Below are positions 39,131-51,807 of a DNA stretch of 64,000 nucleotides, in pieces (position 1 is the stretch's first letter; each line of letters starts with the position of its first letter). Position numbers and translations under genes: made by a program. Below the pieces are notes generated by a model, which was not told where the DNA came from, made no database searches, and was given only the letters and a program-made list of their open reading frames with translations. The stretch is from Galbula dea (taxonomy: Eukaryota > Chordata > Aves > Piciformes > Galbulidae), in NCBI GenBank assembly GCA_013399015.1, contig VWZX01000934.1:1054001-1118000 (forward strand), given 5' to 3'.

Positions 39131-39851
39131 CAGTCTTTCCTCATCTCTTTTCATATTACTTTCTCTCCCCCTCCCTTCTTTTTTATTGATCTCTGCATCT
39201 TTTTTATTATATCCTCCTCTTTCTTCAGCACTGGTGAGCTAAATCAATGCATAATGCACATCACACTTGACAAAAGGAATGCAAATGAAAGCAGTGCTCT
39301 TTTTCAATGTCCACACATATATCTAGATGCATGTGCACAATGTTGGTGTGTGGGAGAGTGCACACCAAGGACAAGGTGCTCAGCTGCTTGTTAGACACCC
39401 ATTTCTCAACAGTCTGGTGGGAATGGATCAAGTGCTAAAAAGCTCTTGGTTCCCACAACTGAAAATCATAACTCTTAGGGCTGGGGCTTAGTTTTACACA
39501 GGACACATCAGCCTGGACTTGGCTGAGATCTGCAGTAATCACAAAAATCAGTTGTCTCAGGAGTAATCAAGAGCAAGGTGAAAGAAAAGCAGCTGAGAGG
39601 TAGGAGAGAGGTGCATCAGTCAGTATGGACACCACTTTGATTCCCTTCTCTCCTACAAATCCAAAGGCAAAGGGAAACTTGCCCTGTGGGACCAAATTCT
39701 CTGAGAAGGAGATAAAATATACAGAACTCACTACACAAAGGGGGGGAAGTGGGGGTGGGAGAGGAGGAGGGAGTAGAGATGATAAATTTCAGGATGGGGA
39801 AGGGTGAATGTCCTGCAGAACTTAAAGAAGGAGTACTGTCAGATGCTTTCA

Positions 39852-39869
39852 TTAATTAATTAATTAATC
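39852..39869 (+). repeat. (ATTA)n tetranucleotide run
   Basis: 'attaattaattaattaat', just over four units. Confidence 0.85.
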
Positions 39870-40777
39870 TCAGTGTCACTCTTCAGCATGCTGCAGGAAG
39901 AAAACACTATTAATCTTATCTGTTTTCTGTTACTTGGCTTTGTGCTCAGAGAAGACCAGGACAGCCTGATAGCAAGACCACACAGTTTTCTTCCCTGCCT
40001 TCCCACTCCCCTCCTCCACACTTCTCCTCCCATGGCAGAGCAGATTGATCCACTGTTATCTGATTAGAGAGGAAAGGAGGAGGGAAAACAAAAGCAAGAA
40101 GAAAAGAACAAAAACCCTCTAATTTTATTACAGGCACTCGTGCAAAGTGTCCTGGGAGCCTTCTGCCATTTAGTCAAAGGGAAGTTGGACCAATTAAAAG
40201 CCAAACAAACAACAAAAAAACAAAAACCAAACTTCATGATCCTAAAAGGCAAAGAGAGCAAGAGAGGCAGAGGGACACCTGCAAACAGGCTGCCTCCATC
40301 TTTGGAGATAGACAGAATGCAGCTGGACATGACCCAGAGCAACATGCTCCAATTTAGAAGCTGGATCTAACTTTGAAGTTGGCCCTGCTTGGACAGGAGA
40401 CCTCCAGAGACTCCTTCAAACCTCAATTATTCTGTGATTCATGGCTCTAAATCTAAAGCTCAATGGTATTTGCAGGCTCTGTTCTATTTCTCTTCTACCA
40501 AGGAAGGTGACTTGCATGGTCTCTGGTTTGAAGGAATAAGCCCACTTGGGCTTTGCTATCAAAGCTCCTGCTATGGAACCCCCCTGATGACACCCCTTCA
40601 GCCCTGCCTTCCCAAACAAACTGTTTAGTGATTGTTTTCAGCCACGTGGGACCCAATCCTGCAGACAATTTGTGACAAGCACTGCATTCACTGTTGTGGT
40701 TTGATTTGCTGAAGTCTAAAGAATGCCTGGTGGTAGTTCAGAAACATGCCTGGAAGGAAGAATTTGCAAGATCAAAC

Positions 40778-40855
40778 CCTGAGGCCCCCAATTCAGCAAA
40801 GCCTCTGAACATGTGTTTGAGGCTCACTGAATTCTTTGGTGAAGGGGAGCGATTC
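40778..40855. repeat. Old palindromic repeat copy
   Basis: Left end 'ggcccccaattcagcaaagc' and right end 'gaattctttggtgaagggga' are roughly inverted. The inner part 'gaacatgtgtttgaggctca' corresponds to the 'aagcacatgcttaa' arm of other copies. Confidence 0.5.
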
Positions 40856-43174
40856 CCAGGGCTCTGAAGAGCTGCATAATACAACAAGAACATCACTGCA
40901 AAAATAACACTGTCTGAAATAATCACTTGTTGTCCTACAGGGTTAGGACATGTGCTAGCCTTGTAAACAGGGAAATAAAGTGCACTTATTTTTCAGTGCT
41001 CCTCAAACAGGGACCCAAGCATTCTGTATTTACCAAGAAAATGCCCCAACAGTCTCAAAGATGACTTTTGTTTGACTAAGGGCAGAGGATCTGGTGGGAT
41101 ATTACCAGATTGTGAAGAATGCTGCATTTCTGTTCTTTTTAATCATTTTTTACTATGTAATATGTCCAGCCACTCACTTCCCCAGCATCTTCATGCTTTC
41201 TGGTGAGATTTTAATGCTTGATATGTTAGAATACATATCAGCACTGTTCATCTGTCTGGAAGATTAGCCAGCAGTTTCTCTCTAGCCCTTGATGTCCTAA
41301 TTCATCGTGGTCCAGCACCCATAAAAGCCAACAGGACCTGTTTCGCAGGTATTGCCTTTTCTGAACCTTTCCTAGGGACGTGACAAAGGCAGTGTTTGCC
41401 CAATCCCAGCAACTGCTGGCCCCTGCAGACCTTGCATGCACACTGAGGCCATCACCACCACAGCAGTCACACCACTGCACCTGTAGAGTCAGTCTCACAG
41501 CAGAACGCTCGTAAGGTCTGTGTCCACGCACCTTGCCAGTGACTCAGCTAATTTGATTCACCCAAGTGTGTCCCCATGTTCAGCCTTTCACAGAAAATAG
41601 GATTTCATTCACTTTTGTAATCCAGGACCTGTGCAAAACCACAACTTTCCAAAGCCCATGACAAACAAGCAACTTTTGACCTCTGGAATTCCCCTTTCCT
41701 TTTCAACACATGCAAATCTGAAAAAAAATCACTTCCTCTGTAAGGGGAGAAGAAGCAGCCCTGGGTATGCTTTAGTTGCTTCATTTTCTAATCACATTGC
41801 TGTCAGACAGGTTTTTTTCCCCCACACACACTCTTAACCAGTTGTTGGTCCTGGAGATGGATGTGTATGCAGGCATAAAGCAAGCTCCTCCACCCACCTG
41901 GCAGGACATCACTGCATGGTCCAAGGCTTGAGACACCTCACCCTTACTCCTGTCCCTGGACTTGCCTGGAGCTCCTGCCCAATGCAGACAACCTGATTTC
42001 CTTGAGAACCAGTGGACACAGGGTAGGACCTGGCTCGTGTCCTAATGTAATGCTGGGTTGTGGTCAAAATAAAGACCCAGGAGCTCAGATCTGCTGATAA
42101 GCAGAGTGATACAGCTGCAACCACACAGCTCCAACCCAAGCCCCTGCTGGAACCAGCCTTACCCTATATCTGACTTTCAGAGAACCCAAAACATTTGCAT
42201 AAGTGTTTATCTCACTTTCAAAATATTATGACTAATATCTTTCAGTGCTTGAGGCTCTAATGCAGCAAGTTACTTGAAACACAAATGTAGCTGCAAGACC
42301 ACCAATAGTCACAATTAGCCTCAACCATAAATACTCTCTGATTTCAATAGACAACTTACATATGTAAAAAAGTACATCACCAAATCAGGCCTCAAGTTGA
42401 ACAGAGTGGGATGCTGAAGTGAAAAAAACATAGCTGCTACAAGACAAGCAACCCTCAGCTTACCACCCAAGGGAAAAGGTGCCTGTGAGGTCCTCTAGAT
42501 GTTGCTGCAGGCACAAGAGATAATGGTCCATTTCCCAAAAAGAGCAAATTTTAGTCCTTCCAACATTCTATTTTCTTACCAGAACTAATGCCCTGAGCTG
42601 AAGGCATGGGATTACTAGATGGGATCACAGAGTATTTGCTTGGGCAGTCCAGATAAGAAATCTCTTGAGAAAAAGCTGGCTCTTTCTAAACATTAACTTC
42701 CATTCAGAAGCTCTGCATGTTTCACCTTTCCCCAGATCTGCTGAGCCCTCTTTGGGAAGTGCAATCCCATAACTTAGGGCTACCCCACAGAAGGGGCAGC
42801 ATCAGTTGGTCTCCATCTCCCTTCTCTACCACCAGCATTCCTAGAGAGTTTAATAAATATGTAAAGCTCACAACTGCAGCTCTGCTGCCCCAGATAGCTC
42901 CAGCATCTTCCGGCCATTGTGCTTACAGGTTGTGCTAATCAGAGCAAACCAGGCTTGCAAATGAAATCTGATTAAGTAGTTTTCACCTCTGAAAAAGGGG
43001 ATTAGCTAGACCTTTGATCCTCAGATATTGATTTGCAACTCAAAGGAGGTGTGACCTCAGCTGGACTTGCTTCTGGTCTCCCTCCCTTCCCCTTTCACTC
43101 CTCCTCCTGTTTACCAGAAGAAAAAAAAAATCAGTTCATGTCTTCTCACGTAGCCAGATCTAAAGCCTATTGAA

Positions 43175-43224
43175 TCCAGTGGAAAGCCACCCACTGACTT
43201 CAATGGGCTTTGGATCAGTCCCAC
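43175..43224. repeat. Old palindromic repeat, core fragment
   Basis: Reads 'ttgaatccagtggaaagcca' then 'cccactgacttcaatgggct' and 'ttggatcag'. The two sides of the 'ccactgacttcaatgg' centre are inverted. Confidence 0.55.
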
Positions 43225-43464
43225 AATGGCTGACTTAGCCTTAAGTCCTAGGCTGTTTCAAAGCCAGCAGAACCAATTTCCCATCAAAATGGCCAGAAGC
43301 TGGGAAGATATGTTCACCTTTCAAATCTACAAATTCCATCTTTTTTTCCCCCCTTCCATGACAACTCTTCAGCTAGAAATGCTGAAAATACTGTTGATTT
43401 TTTGCTTGAACTCTCTGTAAAGTTGTTGCCCACCATGAGGAGAAGGGCTCTAAGCCAGACTTAC

Positions 43465-43556
43465 CAATGCAATTAAAGGATAACTCCTGCAGGCAGAATA
43501 GCGAGCAGCCATCACCATTCATCTTATTCATATCATCACATTCTTCCCCCAGGTCT
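43465..43556 (-). CDS. PAPPA: PAPPA internal exon 3 of 7 (Cys-rich GEECDD/GDGC repeat)
   Basis: This 92-bp exon has acceptor gcctacag and donor gtaagt. One base completes a Thr codon, 30 codons follow (DLGEECDDMNK, MNGDGCSLFCLQE, LSFNCI), and a final G is left over (phase 1). Joined to CGDGIIQ of the preceding exon, it gives the pattern C-G-D-G-x(6)-G-E-E-C-D-D-x-N-x(3)-G-D-G-C-S-x(2)-C-x(2)-E-x(4)-C. This is the signature of the 'Myxococcus cysteine-rich' (DUF4215-type) repeat found in many secreted proteins. Its even cysteines are expected to be disulfide-bonded, and its acidic residues may bind calcium (family knowledge and inference). An intron splits the repeat between its first cysteine and the rest. 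The exon is only 1.6 kb from exon 2 of 7, the second-closest exon pair in the window. Confidence 0.95.
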
Positions 43557-45164
43557 CTGTAGGCAGGGCAAAAAGGAGTCAGATGGCTAACAGCATCATC
43601 TCCACAATCATTGCAACCCCTCTGCAGAGCCCAAAAACCTTGAAATCCAGGACAGCAGCTTTGTGTGCCCACCCTTAAAATACCTCTCTCTTTCTCCTCC
43701 AGCCCTGACTTTCATAATTCACAAGCTTGCCTGGCCACTTCTCTCCTGTACATGTGGATGCCACTTGCTGTTCTCTGATGAGGATATAAGCAACTTCCTT
43801 CATAGCTGGTGTGGCTGCAACCCAGCAGGTGGGGAAGAAGAGAACAGGAATCTCTGAAACTCTTTCTATTAAATCTGTAAGGGCCAGACTGTGACCCCAG
43901 TGTGAGAATAACAAGGCATAAAGCCTGGTGCTGGACTATTCCAGGTGACAGCACTTGAAGGAGAGCAGTTGACAAGGAGCAGGTGGTGTTGGGGAAGAGG
44001 TCCTGCCTTGCACCAGCCCACACAGTTGCAGCAGCATGCAGGGAGAAGACTGTGAACCAGATGAGAAAGGGGCTGCTACAGCTGCAAGCGGGGCCACAAC
44101 CGACAAAGCTGTGACACAGTCTGGTTCCTGCTTGCTCCTGAGGCAGCTCAGCTATTGTTCGACGCTTGCTGCAAAGCCACAAGTGATGTTTGAGGAATGT
44201 GCAAACATAACAGTAGGAGAAAAGTTATGGAAAGCAAAATTAATGTGTCTTTCTCCACCTCTCTCTCCACCGCTGCTCTGGATTCATGTGTCATTTGATC
44301 GTTCTCTTTGATTTCCCTGCTCTTAGGCCTCATCCTGCAGATGCTAGCTGCCAGGTATATCATCTGACAGAGTTGTGCTATGTGATTGCTGATCAGCATT
44401 ATTTCAAGAAAGGAATACTGGCTGGATTAAGCATTGGCTTGTTGTAACTTCCATCGTTTAAATAATTAAATTACCTAATGCCAGGAAGCTTTGAAGCAGG
44501 TGGCCTCAAGGGCCAACATAGTAAAGGAATAAACCCTACCATAGTTGTGAATGATTGTTCCACATTTCCAGTGGTCTTGGCACTGGCAGTTGGTGAGAGA
44601 GAGGAGCTGACTGAGAAGATGCAATTCTCAGCACTCTCCCTCAGAGGCCAAATCACCTTCAGACACATCCCAGCTCTGGTGGCCAGTTGCACAAGAGGCT
44701 GCACCAGTAACCTAGCCCACCCTTGCCATAGCGAGTGGCAGGGGTTTTACCCTGCTCACCAGCTGCTAGGCACATGGGGCTTCATGTGTAAGGACAGCAT
44801 CAAAGGCTGTGTGAATTTTTCCAGCACTTACTTCAGTTCCATATAGGAAATGTCATATGCATGTACAAAGATATGGCTACAGGAACAAACAGCATAAACA
44901 GCACATAACGTGCTCTCAGATCGATCCTGCTGTCTGGACTCCATTATCTGTATCTCTGTCTGTATCTACTGGTGCCAGGATAGCAGGGCCTAAGTTCCAA
45001 TTAAATGTCATCAGCCTGGTAATCATCAAGCACATGAGTCATTATCTACAGATGAGAGCTGGCCTAGACTGAGGAGACATCAGAGGTCATCAATTCCTTT
45101 CTAGTCTCAGATCCTGGCTGAGGAGATGTGCCCAGATTTATCTGTTTGCTCTCTCCAGACTTAC
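43557..45164 (-). other. PAPPA: PAPPA intron between exons 2 and 3 of 7 (1,608 bp)
   Basis: This phase-2 intron splits the cysteine-rich repeat between its first cysteine and the rest. No CR1 fragment or microsatellite was seen. The interval contains ordinary unique-looking sequence. Confidence 0.9.
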
Positions 45165-45293
45165 GTTTGGATAATCCCATCTCCACAGTATCCACTTCCA
45201 GAGACATACAGGAGTGTGGGGGAAGGTTCACTCTCCTCTGTCCCAGACACAATGACCACCTGGTAGGTGTATGTGGTTCTGTCACTCAGTTCC
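45165..45293 (-). CDS. PAPPA: PAPPA internal exon 2 of 7 (FN3-like strand and start of Cys-rich repeat)
   Basis: This 129-bp exon has its acceptor in ttgccttgcag and its donor as gtaagt. One base completes the Thr codon begun in the previous exon, then 42 codons follow, then two bases of the next Thr codon. It therefore enters and leaves in phase 2. The peptide reads ELSDRTTYTYQVVIVSG, then TEESEPSPTLLYVSGSG, then YCGDGIIQ. The pattern Y-x-Y-x-V followed by a G-x-E-S-E-P-S turn resembles the last strands of a fibronectin type III domain (my inference). The final CGDG opens the cysteine-rich repeat completed by the next exon. Human PAPPA has the nearly identical SGTEESEPSP and SGYCGDGIIQ here. 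Because its length is a multiple of three, skipping this exon would keep the frame but remove the first Cys of the repeat. Confidence 0.95.
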
Positions 45294-46787
45294 CTGCAAG
45301 GCAAAAGGAAATGCTAAGTGACTGGTACAACAAAGGCAATAGCAAAGGGCAGAGAAGGAGGCAATGAAATGGGATTTGGCTGCCAAAAAAAGGAAGTTTT
45401 AGTTCAATCATGTCCTCAGAATATTCCTACCCCATGCTGAAGGGATTAATTTTTGGCTGGGTGTTTTTTGCTTGTGAGCACAATCAGTGCTACCTATGTC
45501 CACGCTTGGTGTAGGCACAGCTCTGAAACAGGTGCCACTCTTGACTGTTTGACAGCCAAACAATTTGCTGATGAAAACCACAGTCTGCTGTGTTGCTGCT
45601 TACATCTCTCCCCACCACAGGGATGGCATTGCACTGACACCATGTCAGTGTATCAAGTCCTCACCACGTGCAAGGGGAACCAGTCACAGCATTACTGACA
45701 GTCAATAACACTGCAGCATCTTTGAAACCAGCCTTGGACTCCACCATGCTTGGCCTCTGAGCACTTCTACCTCTGTGTCTCCATGGCAGGGACAGTGTCA
45801 CCTGCAAGTGTGTGTCACAGTGCATTTAAGGAACTTAAAATACACCAATTGTTTCCTCAAAAGCCCTGAGCTCAATCTAACTGCAGCTGGAGCCAGTGGA
45901 AATTTCCTATTGATTTAAGACAGAATTGGACTGGGGATGTTTCAGTGATAGATAAATAACTTATCATCTACAGTGCATACAGGTATTAAAACAACAGTCT
46001 TAAAAATGATAGCATCAAAAAATAGGATCCACACCTATTAACATCACAGTATTAGCATCAAAACATTTGCAGAAAGAATTAGCAAACTGTTACATATTTA
46101 TGCAGAGCCATAATTACTTAAATCCTGTGCATCTGTAAATGAGGAATAATTTTTTTATATGCAACACAGAAATAATACAGAGCCTAATATAAATGTTTAG
46201 CTCTTTTACATTGTCCTTTACATTATCAGGGCTCAAAACCTTCCACAAAGAAGCTCATTACCATTATCCTCATTGTGCTGATTTGTAAAGCCATGGAGTG
46301 GCAAAGGCAAAATGATTTGCTTGAAGTCATCAATCAGGCTAATTGCAGAGCCCATAACACAACCCAGCTCTCTCCTAACCCATGCTGGTCCTCGACTTAC
46401 TTGCTCACATTGCCCCAATTACTGACAGTAATAGACATGTCTTTTGGTTACAGGACCTTGGTCACAAAGCATGTGTTAATGAAGTGTGTCCCACAAAGAG
46501 ATATATCTACTACACAGAACAGCAAAGCATTTGAAAAGGTACCAGTGGGCTGTAGTTGCTGAAATCTTCAGGTTTGTCAAGTAAGTATCTTCTTACAGAA
46601 TCCATTAAACTAACAAGCATGACTTAAACTGCAATATCACACATTATGTTTTACAACAAAGCTGTTTCTCATGGATGCTGTGCCTGCAAAACAACTGTCC
46701 CTGAAAGAACTGCACAGCAATAGCACTGGGATTCAGATCTTTGTTAGCATATTGGTAATGGGGAGTGAAACTCCATGGAATGGAAAC

Positions 46788-46822
46788 ATCATCATCATCA
46801 TCATCACCATCATCATCACTGC

Positions 46823-46863
<41 letters not shown>

Positions 46864-46868
46864 CCATC
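46788..46868 (+). repeat. (ATC)n trinucleotide microsatellite, about 27 units
   Basis: About 80 bp of near-perfect ATC units, with a few single-base interruptions (cac, ctgcc). It directly abuts the 3' end of a CR1 fragment. Confidence 0.97.
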
Positions 46869-46958
46869 GAATGGCCCAGGTTGGAAGGGACCTTAAAGAT
46901 CATCTAGCTCCAATCCCCCTGCCATGGGCAGGGATGCCACCCACTGGACCAGGGCCAC
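46869..46958 (-). repeat. CR1 LINE fragment next to (ATC)n microsatellite
   Basis: Reads 'atggcccaggttggaaggga', 'ccttaaagatcatctag' and 'ccatgggcagggatgccacc'. The 3' end of the element abuts the trinucleotide microsatellite on its left, where the usual 8-bp tail repeats would be. Confidence 0.9.
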
Positions 46959-48241
46959 CACACAACACAGACAACACAACTGGCTTTCTCATTGCTTCTT
47001 CACCTGCCTCCAGTCACCAGGAGTCCATACCTCCTATTAGCTAAACTGAGGGACTCAAGCAGCACAAACACTATGTTAATTCACCTACAGACTTGACAGA
47101 CATCTACCCAGATATTGGTATGAGTGTTTCTTCAATCTCAGTGAAATCTTTTCCAAACTTTTGCCCTTGATACCCATTCAAAACAACTGTTAGGAAAAAC
47201 AAAATCCTAAAAGATAAAAATAATAATTTAAAAAGAGTAAAATCATAGGAAATAACTCAAGTGGCCAAACACACACTGATGTATAATACTGAGGGTTTCC
47301 TCTAGATTTCACTCCCAGATAAATCCACTTATGAAGACAGGAAGTTTCTGATATATACTGATGAAATGAAAGCAGAGGCAAGTTTTGATCACTGAGCAGC
47401 TACTTCTCAAGTCCTTTCTCAAAACCGTTTGTAAAATATTTAAGATTAACAAACATACTTGTGGATTTTGTCCCTGGGGATCTGCTAACCACAAAAAAGA
47501 TTCAATTCTTAGAAAAGGCTGCTAACAAATGAACAGTTTGGGCAGCTATAACAGCTCCAAAATAACTAAATCCATGCTGCTTTGGGATGCACTGAGAAGC
47601 AAAATAGTAGTTTTCAGATTCAGATTTTCTGTCTGATTCCCAGTGATTCCCACAGGTGATAGGCAGGGATTTAGCTAACAGCAGGATGTGTGCCTCTGGG
47701 TGAGTGCTTCAGTGCTGGGAATGTTGGTGTACATGAGGGTGCACAGGTAAGCAAGAGGAAAACAGGAAAAGTTCACATCTGTTTCCATACAGGGTGAGAA
47801 GCTGGCAGAACATAATGGGAGAAGACAGAGAACTAAAGTAAGCACGGGAGAAAACTTGGAGTTCATGAATTATTAGGAGATGAATATGTATGTGGATGCA
47901 TAAGAGAGAAAATTGGAGATGAAAGTTATGAAGTGAGAAGAACTCTGGCATACTTAATTGTACAGATTGTGACTGAAGAACGTTGTATGGGGAAAGGACC
48001 TTGTGGCTATGGGAGAGGAGTGACTGCTGGCTTTGGGGAAAGGGCTTTAGTCTAACCCTGTCACTTGCCACAAGCAGGGGAGGGACATTTCCAACAGCAG
48101 CCTCTTGCTCAAAAATGGAAAGCTCTTGGACAAATGGCATGTCTTGACACCGAAAAAAAAGGCCATCTCTTCTCCAAAAAGGTGAACAAAACATTTATCT
48201 CCTTACATGTACATTTAGGTATTTGCACAGCCAGGCTTCCT

Positions 48242-48360
48242 TAGAATCACAGAATTGTTTTGGCTGGAAAAGACTTAGGATCATAAGAGACCAACTGTTA
48301 ACCCAACACAGCTAAGTCCAGCACTAAACCATGTGACTAGGCAGCACATCTCCATGGTTT
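48242..48360 (-). repeat. CR1 LINE fragment, 3' end
   Basis: Reads 'tagaatcacagaattgtttt', 'ggctggaaaagac' and 'cactaaaccatg'. It is about 120 bp and diverged. Confidence 0.85.
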
Positions 48361-49083
48361 GGGTACAAAATAGCTCTTATTTATGCTCACAAATCCCACG
48401 TGCTATGAACAGAATACCTTTGTCTTAGGTTAAAACACAGAGAAAGAGAAGACAGATGCCTGGAGAGGTATGGTCCCTGAAAGGCAACAGCAGGACTGTG
48501 AGCCAGGTCTTCAGACCCACACTGCAGCCATAGGGCCAATCCTCCCAATCCTCATCCCAGCTCCCCTTTTGGACAGCCCAGCTGAGAGCGACCTGGAGCT
48601 TCACAGCATTCCTCACGCAGGGGATGGCAGAGAAATCCCAGGCTGTCACACCTGGGAGAAGCACCAACAAACCAGCCATAGCCAGAGGAAATCAGAAATG
48701 GGAGCACATGTGCTCCAGGGGTGACCTCCAGCATCATGTAATCAGAGCTGGAGAGGTGCCAGGGCCAGAGCACCAGGAAGCCACCTTAGAAACTCAAACG
48801 CAAGCCACCATGCTTTCAGCTCACCCTGGTCTGAAACAACTAATGGCAAAAATGTGATTGAGCTGGATGTGGCATTTCATGTCTCAAGGACTGGAACCTG
48901 AGCTAATTCTATCCTCCTGAACTACTAAATGTATCATATTGGCAGCAAATGAGAGTTTTAGCATTCCTTCACAATACCCACATTTTGGAAAAACAGAGCT
49001 AGAAAAGAGACAATTCGTGCACTGCTGTGGGCAGTAATCCAGTATTATAGTGAGGGAGGGAGGAAGGAATGCAGGAATGAAGG

Positions 49084-49157
49084 AGAGGAAACAAACAAAC
49101 AATCCAAAACAAAACAAAAAAAAACCCCAAACCCAAACCAAAACAACCAAAAAAAGA
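49084..49157 (+). repeat. A/C-rich low-complexity tract
   Basis: Blocks of AAAC, AAACC and AACCAA over about 70 bp with almost no G or T. Upstream is a purine-rich run (gagggagggaggaagg). Confidence 0.85.
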
Positions 49158-51807
49158 ATTTATTCTCTGTTACATAGTTATGGGGCACCAAGGTCAATAT
49201 TACAGACTACCTGGAGATGTCAGCAAAACAAACTCTACTCCAAGTGGTGATAAAAATGTGATTTTTGACCATTTATTTCCTCTCCCACCTCCCCTGGCAG
49301 CTGATGGCACACGCACAGCAGCAGCATGCTCTTTCCACTCTGCTGCTAGGCAAGTCAGCCACACGCCGGCTCCGTGTGTTGCTACTTAAGGAAGTGAAAG
49401 AGAAGAACATCTTTAACATTAAGGATGTGAACAAACACTCTTTTTAAATTTATCTCTATGGTCTTTTAATGACCTTTTCGAGAAGTGAGTAAGCCACATT
49501 GATCGCTGCGGCTTCCGCCCGTGGGGCAGCAGTCCTATTAAAAAGCAATGACTCAAGCCCTCTGCTCTGAGGGGGAATTAGGATGTGCTGTGTGAAATAC
49601 CACGAGGGCAACTTCCCTGTCTGCTGTGGCGAGTGATGGATCCAGGGTCAGAAAGACAGACCCCTCTCATTCTTTCCCAGGTTTTACTGGGGAGGCTGGG
49701 CAGTGGAGTTAATCTTGCTGTGTCCCCCAGGCAAGGGACCTCTGTCTTCAGTTTGGGTGTTCCTGTAAAACTTACGGGGAAAATTATACCTCTGGGAAGT
49801 TGTTTTCTGCTCAAACTAAGGTAGGTTTAAAGGATCACTGAAGCTATAGAAGCAACATCCATGCCCTCAAATGCTAGCAGACCTGCAAGGGCTGACACTG
49901 CCCCGACCACTTTGTTCTTCAGGATCTAAGGACACAGCGCACACTGGAGATGCAGTGAAAGCACCAAGGGAAAGCAAACATCCCACACCTCTCTCCCCAT
50001 TACTATAGCAGACATGTTTTTCCTACTACAAATAACAGCAGGGAAGGTTTTCACAAAGCAAAGAGTTTTTTTCCAGCAAAATTGAAAATATCCTGAAGGC
50101 TGATCCCAGCTTCTGCCCTATGAAAGCATAAATGGCCAGAAAGCAATGAAAGCAGACAGTGTTCCCGTTATTTAAGGACAAGATGACAAGGTCTTAGGCA
50201 TCCCCAATTAAATTCTGGCTGTCACAGGCAGTGTCATGTGAAACAGGAAACTTCCACACCTCAAGTGTCCTCATGAAGGCCATCTTTCTTTGACCTTAAA
50301 CAGCCACCAAACCCTTGACCCAAAAGACATTTCCTGGACAGCACTCCACAGCCAGAATGAGCCCTGGTTAACCAGCAACGTCCCTGTTTCACACTGTCAC
50401 CTTTGCTCTTCTCTAGCAAGGAAGCCTCGCAGAGAATAACAGGAAATTTGGTGGCAGCAAATAGCAGTGACCCCACATCTTCACCTGTTGCAGTGCTCAA
50501 GATGGACTGAATACAATCATGCATGAAAGAGCCAAAGGTCTACACCATCTCCTGTTCTGTCCTCCACAGCCTAGACCTGTCCAGTCCATCCCCACAATCT
50601 GTTCACAGCCACTGAAACACTCAACATCATCCACAGAGGTCCCAAAATACCAGAAATATCTACTAATTCAGTGAAGAAGCATTGCATTGCTCAGACATGC
50701 TTAGAGCCCCCAGTCTCAGGCTCAGTGTTTCTAGATAAAAGGAGCCAACACTACTCTTCATTGTGACTTAGAGAGTGGGTCACTAAACTGGTTGGGCAGT
50801 ACCACAACAGTGTTGGCAGGCTCTTCCATTCCAAGGTGTTCCAAAAGCTATTGATAAGGGGTAACCAAGGGGATAAGGTGGCTTTAGGACAACCCAGACA
50901 GATCTACTCCCCAACTCCCATCCTTTTCCCTGCACTGCCATTGACTGTACAAAACATGATGTTTTCTTCTTTCATCTCCCCTCTCGCACATCCTTCCCCT
51001 TGCTTTGCTTTTCCTTCTTTTAATAAAAATGGCATGAGAAGCACGGCAGAAGATAATGAAGAGAATTCCTGCCTGGCTCTGCACTTGGGAGAGAGGAGGA
51101 GAGAGATGCTGTAAACAAAAGAAGGACATCAAAAATCCTGAGCTGTTTTTTCAGCTGCGCTTCGATCTCTCACTGTTTGGATAAGCCCAGTGACATGGCA
51201 GGTGCAAAGGCCTCAAAACAAGTCTTCTGCCTCTCTAAGATACCAAGCTGACTCAGAAGACATAAATGCCAAGGTAGCAGCCTTAGAGAGGCTTTTCTCT
51301 CTATCCATGATGAGCTAGGTCCCCAAAGGGGTGGTGGGTTTGCTCCATGCCCTCTGGCTTTTTGATGATTTCTTTGTTTACAAGCAGATCAGAACAGGGC
51401 AGTGGAAGTACCGAATGTTCGACTCATGGGATGGATGGAAGAGGGGATTTCTGCTCCCAAATCCAGATTAAATCTGAACTGGGTATTTCCAAGGAAGAGC
51501 AACAAAGCAGCCAATGACCTGAACAGATAATCTCTGTGGAATACTTGGTGGGGTATATTCTGTACCATGAGGTGGCTCTGATCTTTGAAGCCCAGTCTAT
51601 TCATCCAAAGCAATGGCATCAAAACAGTGCCTAAGTTAAACTTTTGCTTCTGACTGTATCAGGAAGGTTTTTCTACCAACAGCCAACCAGTCACCTTACC
51701 CACTTGTGCAATACCACAGAGACCCCATGTATTGAGACTGAAGTCCATGCTTGAGGGATCCAATCTACTAGAAAAAAGAAAACATTATTTGCTTCATCAA
51801 ATGCTTC

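Larger units (their letters stand above)
30347..43464 (-). other. PAPPA: PAPPA intron between exons 3 and 4 of 7 (13,118 bp)
   Basis: This phase-1 intron holds two CR1 copies (33672-34122 on plus, 38853-39130 on minus) and three old palindromic repeat fragments near 36.1, 40.8 and 43.2 kb. It also holds purine-rich tracts at 38.0-38.2 and 39.7 kb, an (AATT)n run at 39852-39869, and a MIR-like segment near 36.6 kb. No coding potential was recognised. Confidence 0.9.

Noticed and set aside
46775..47044. Polyhistidine open frame
   Set aside because: It is a frame through the ATC/CAT microsatellite and the adjacent CR1 fragment, not a gene.
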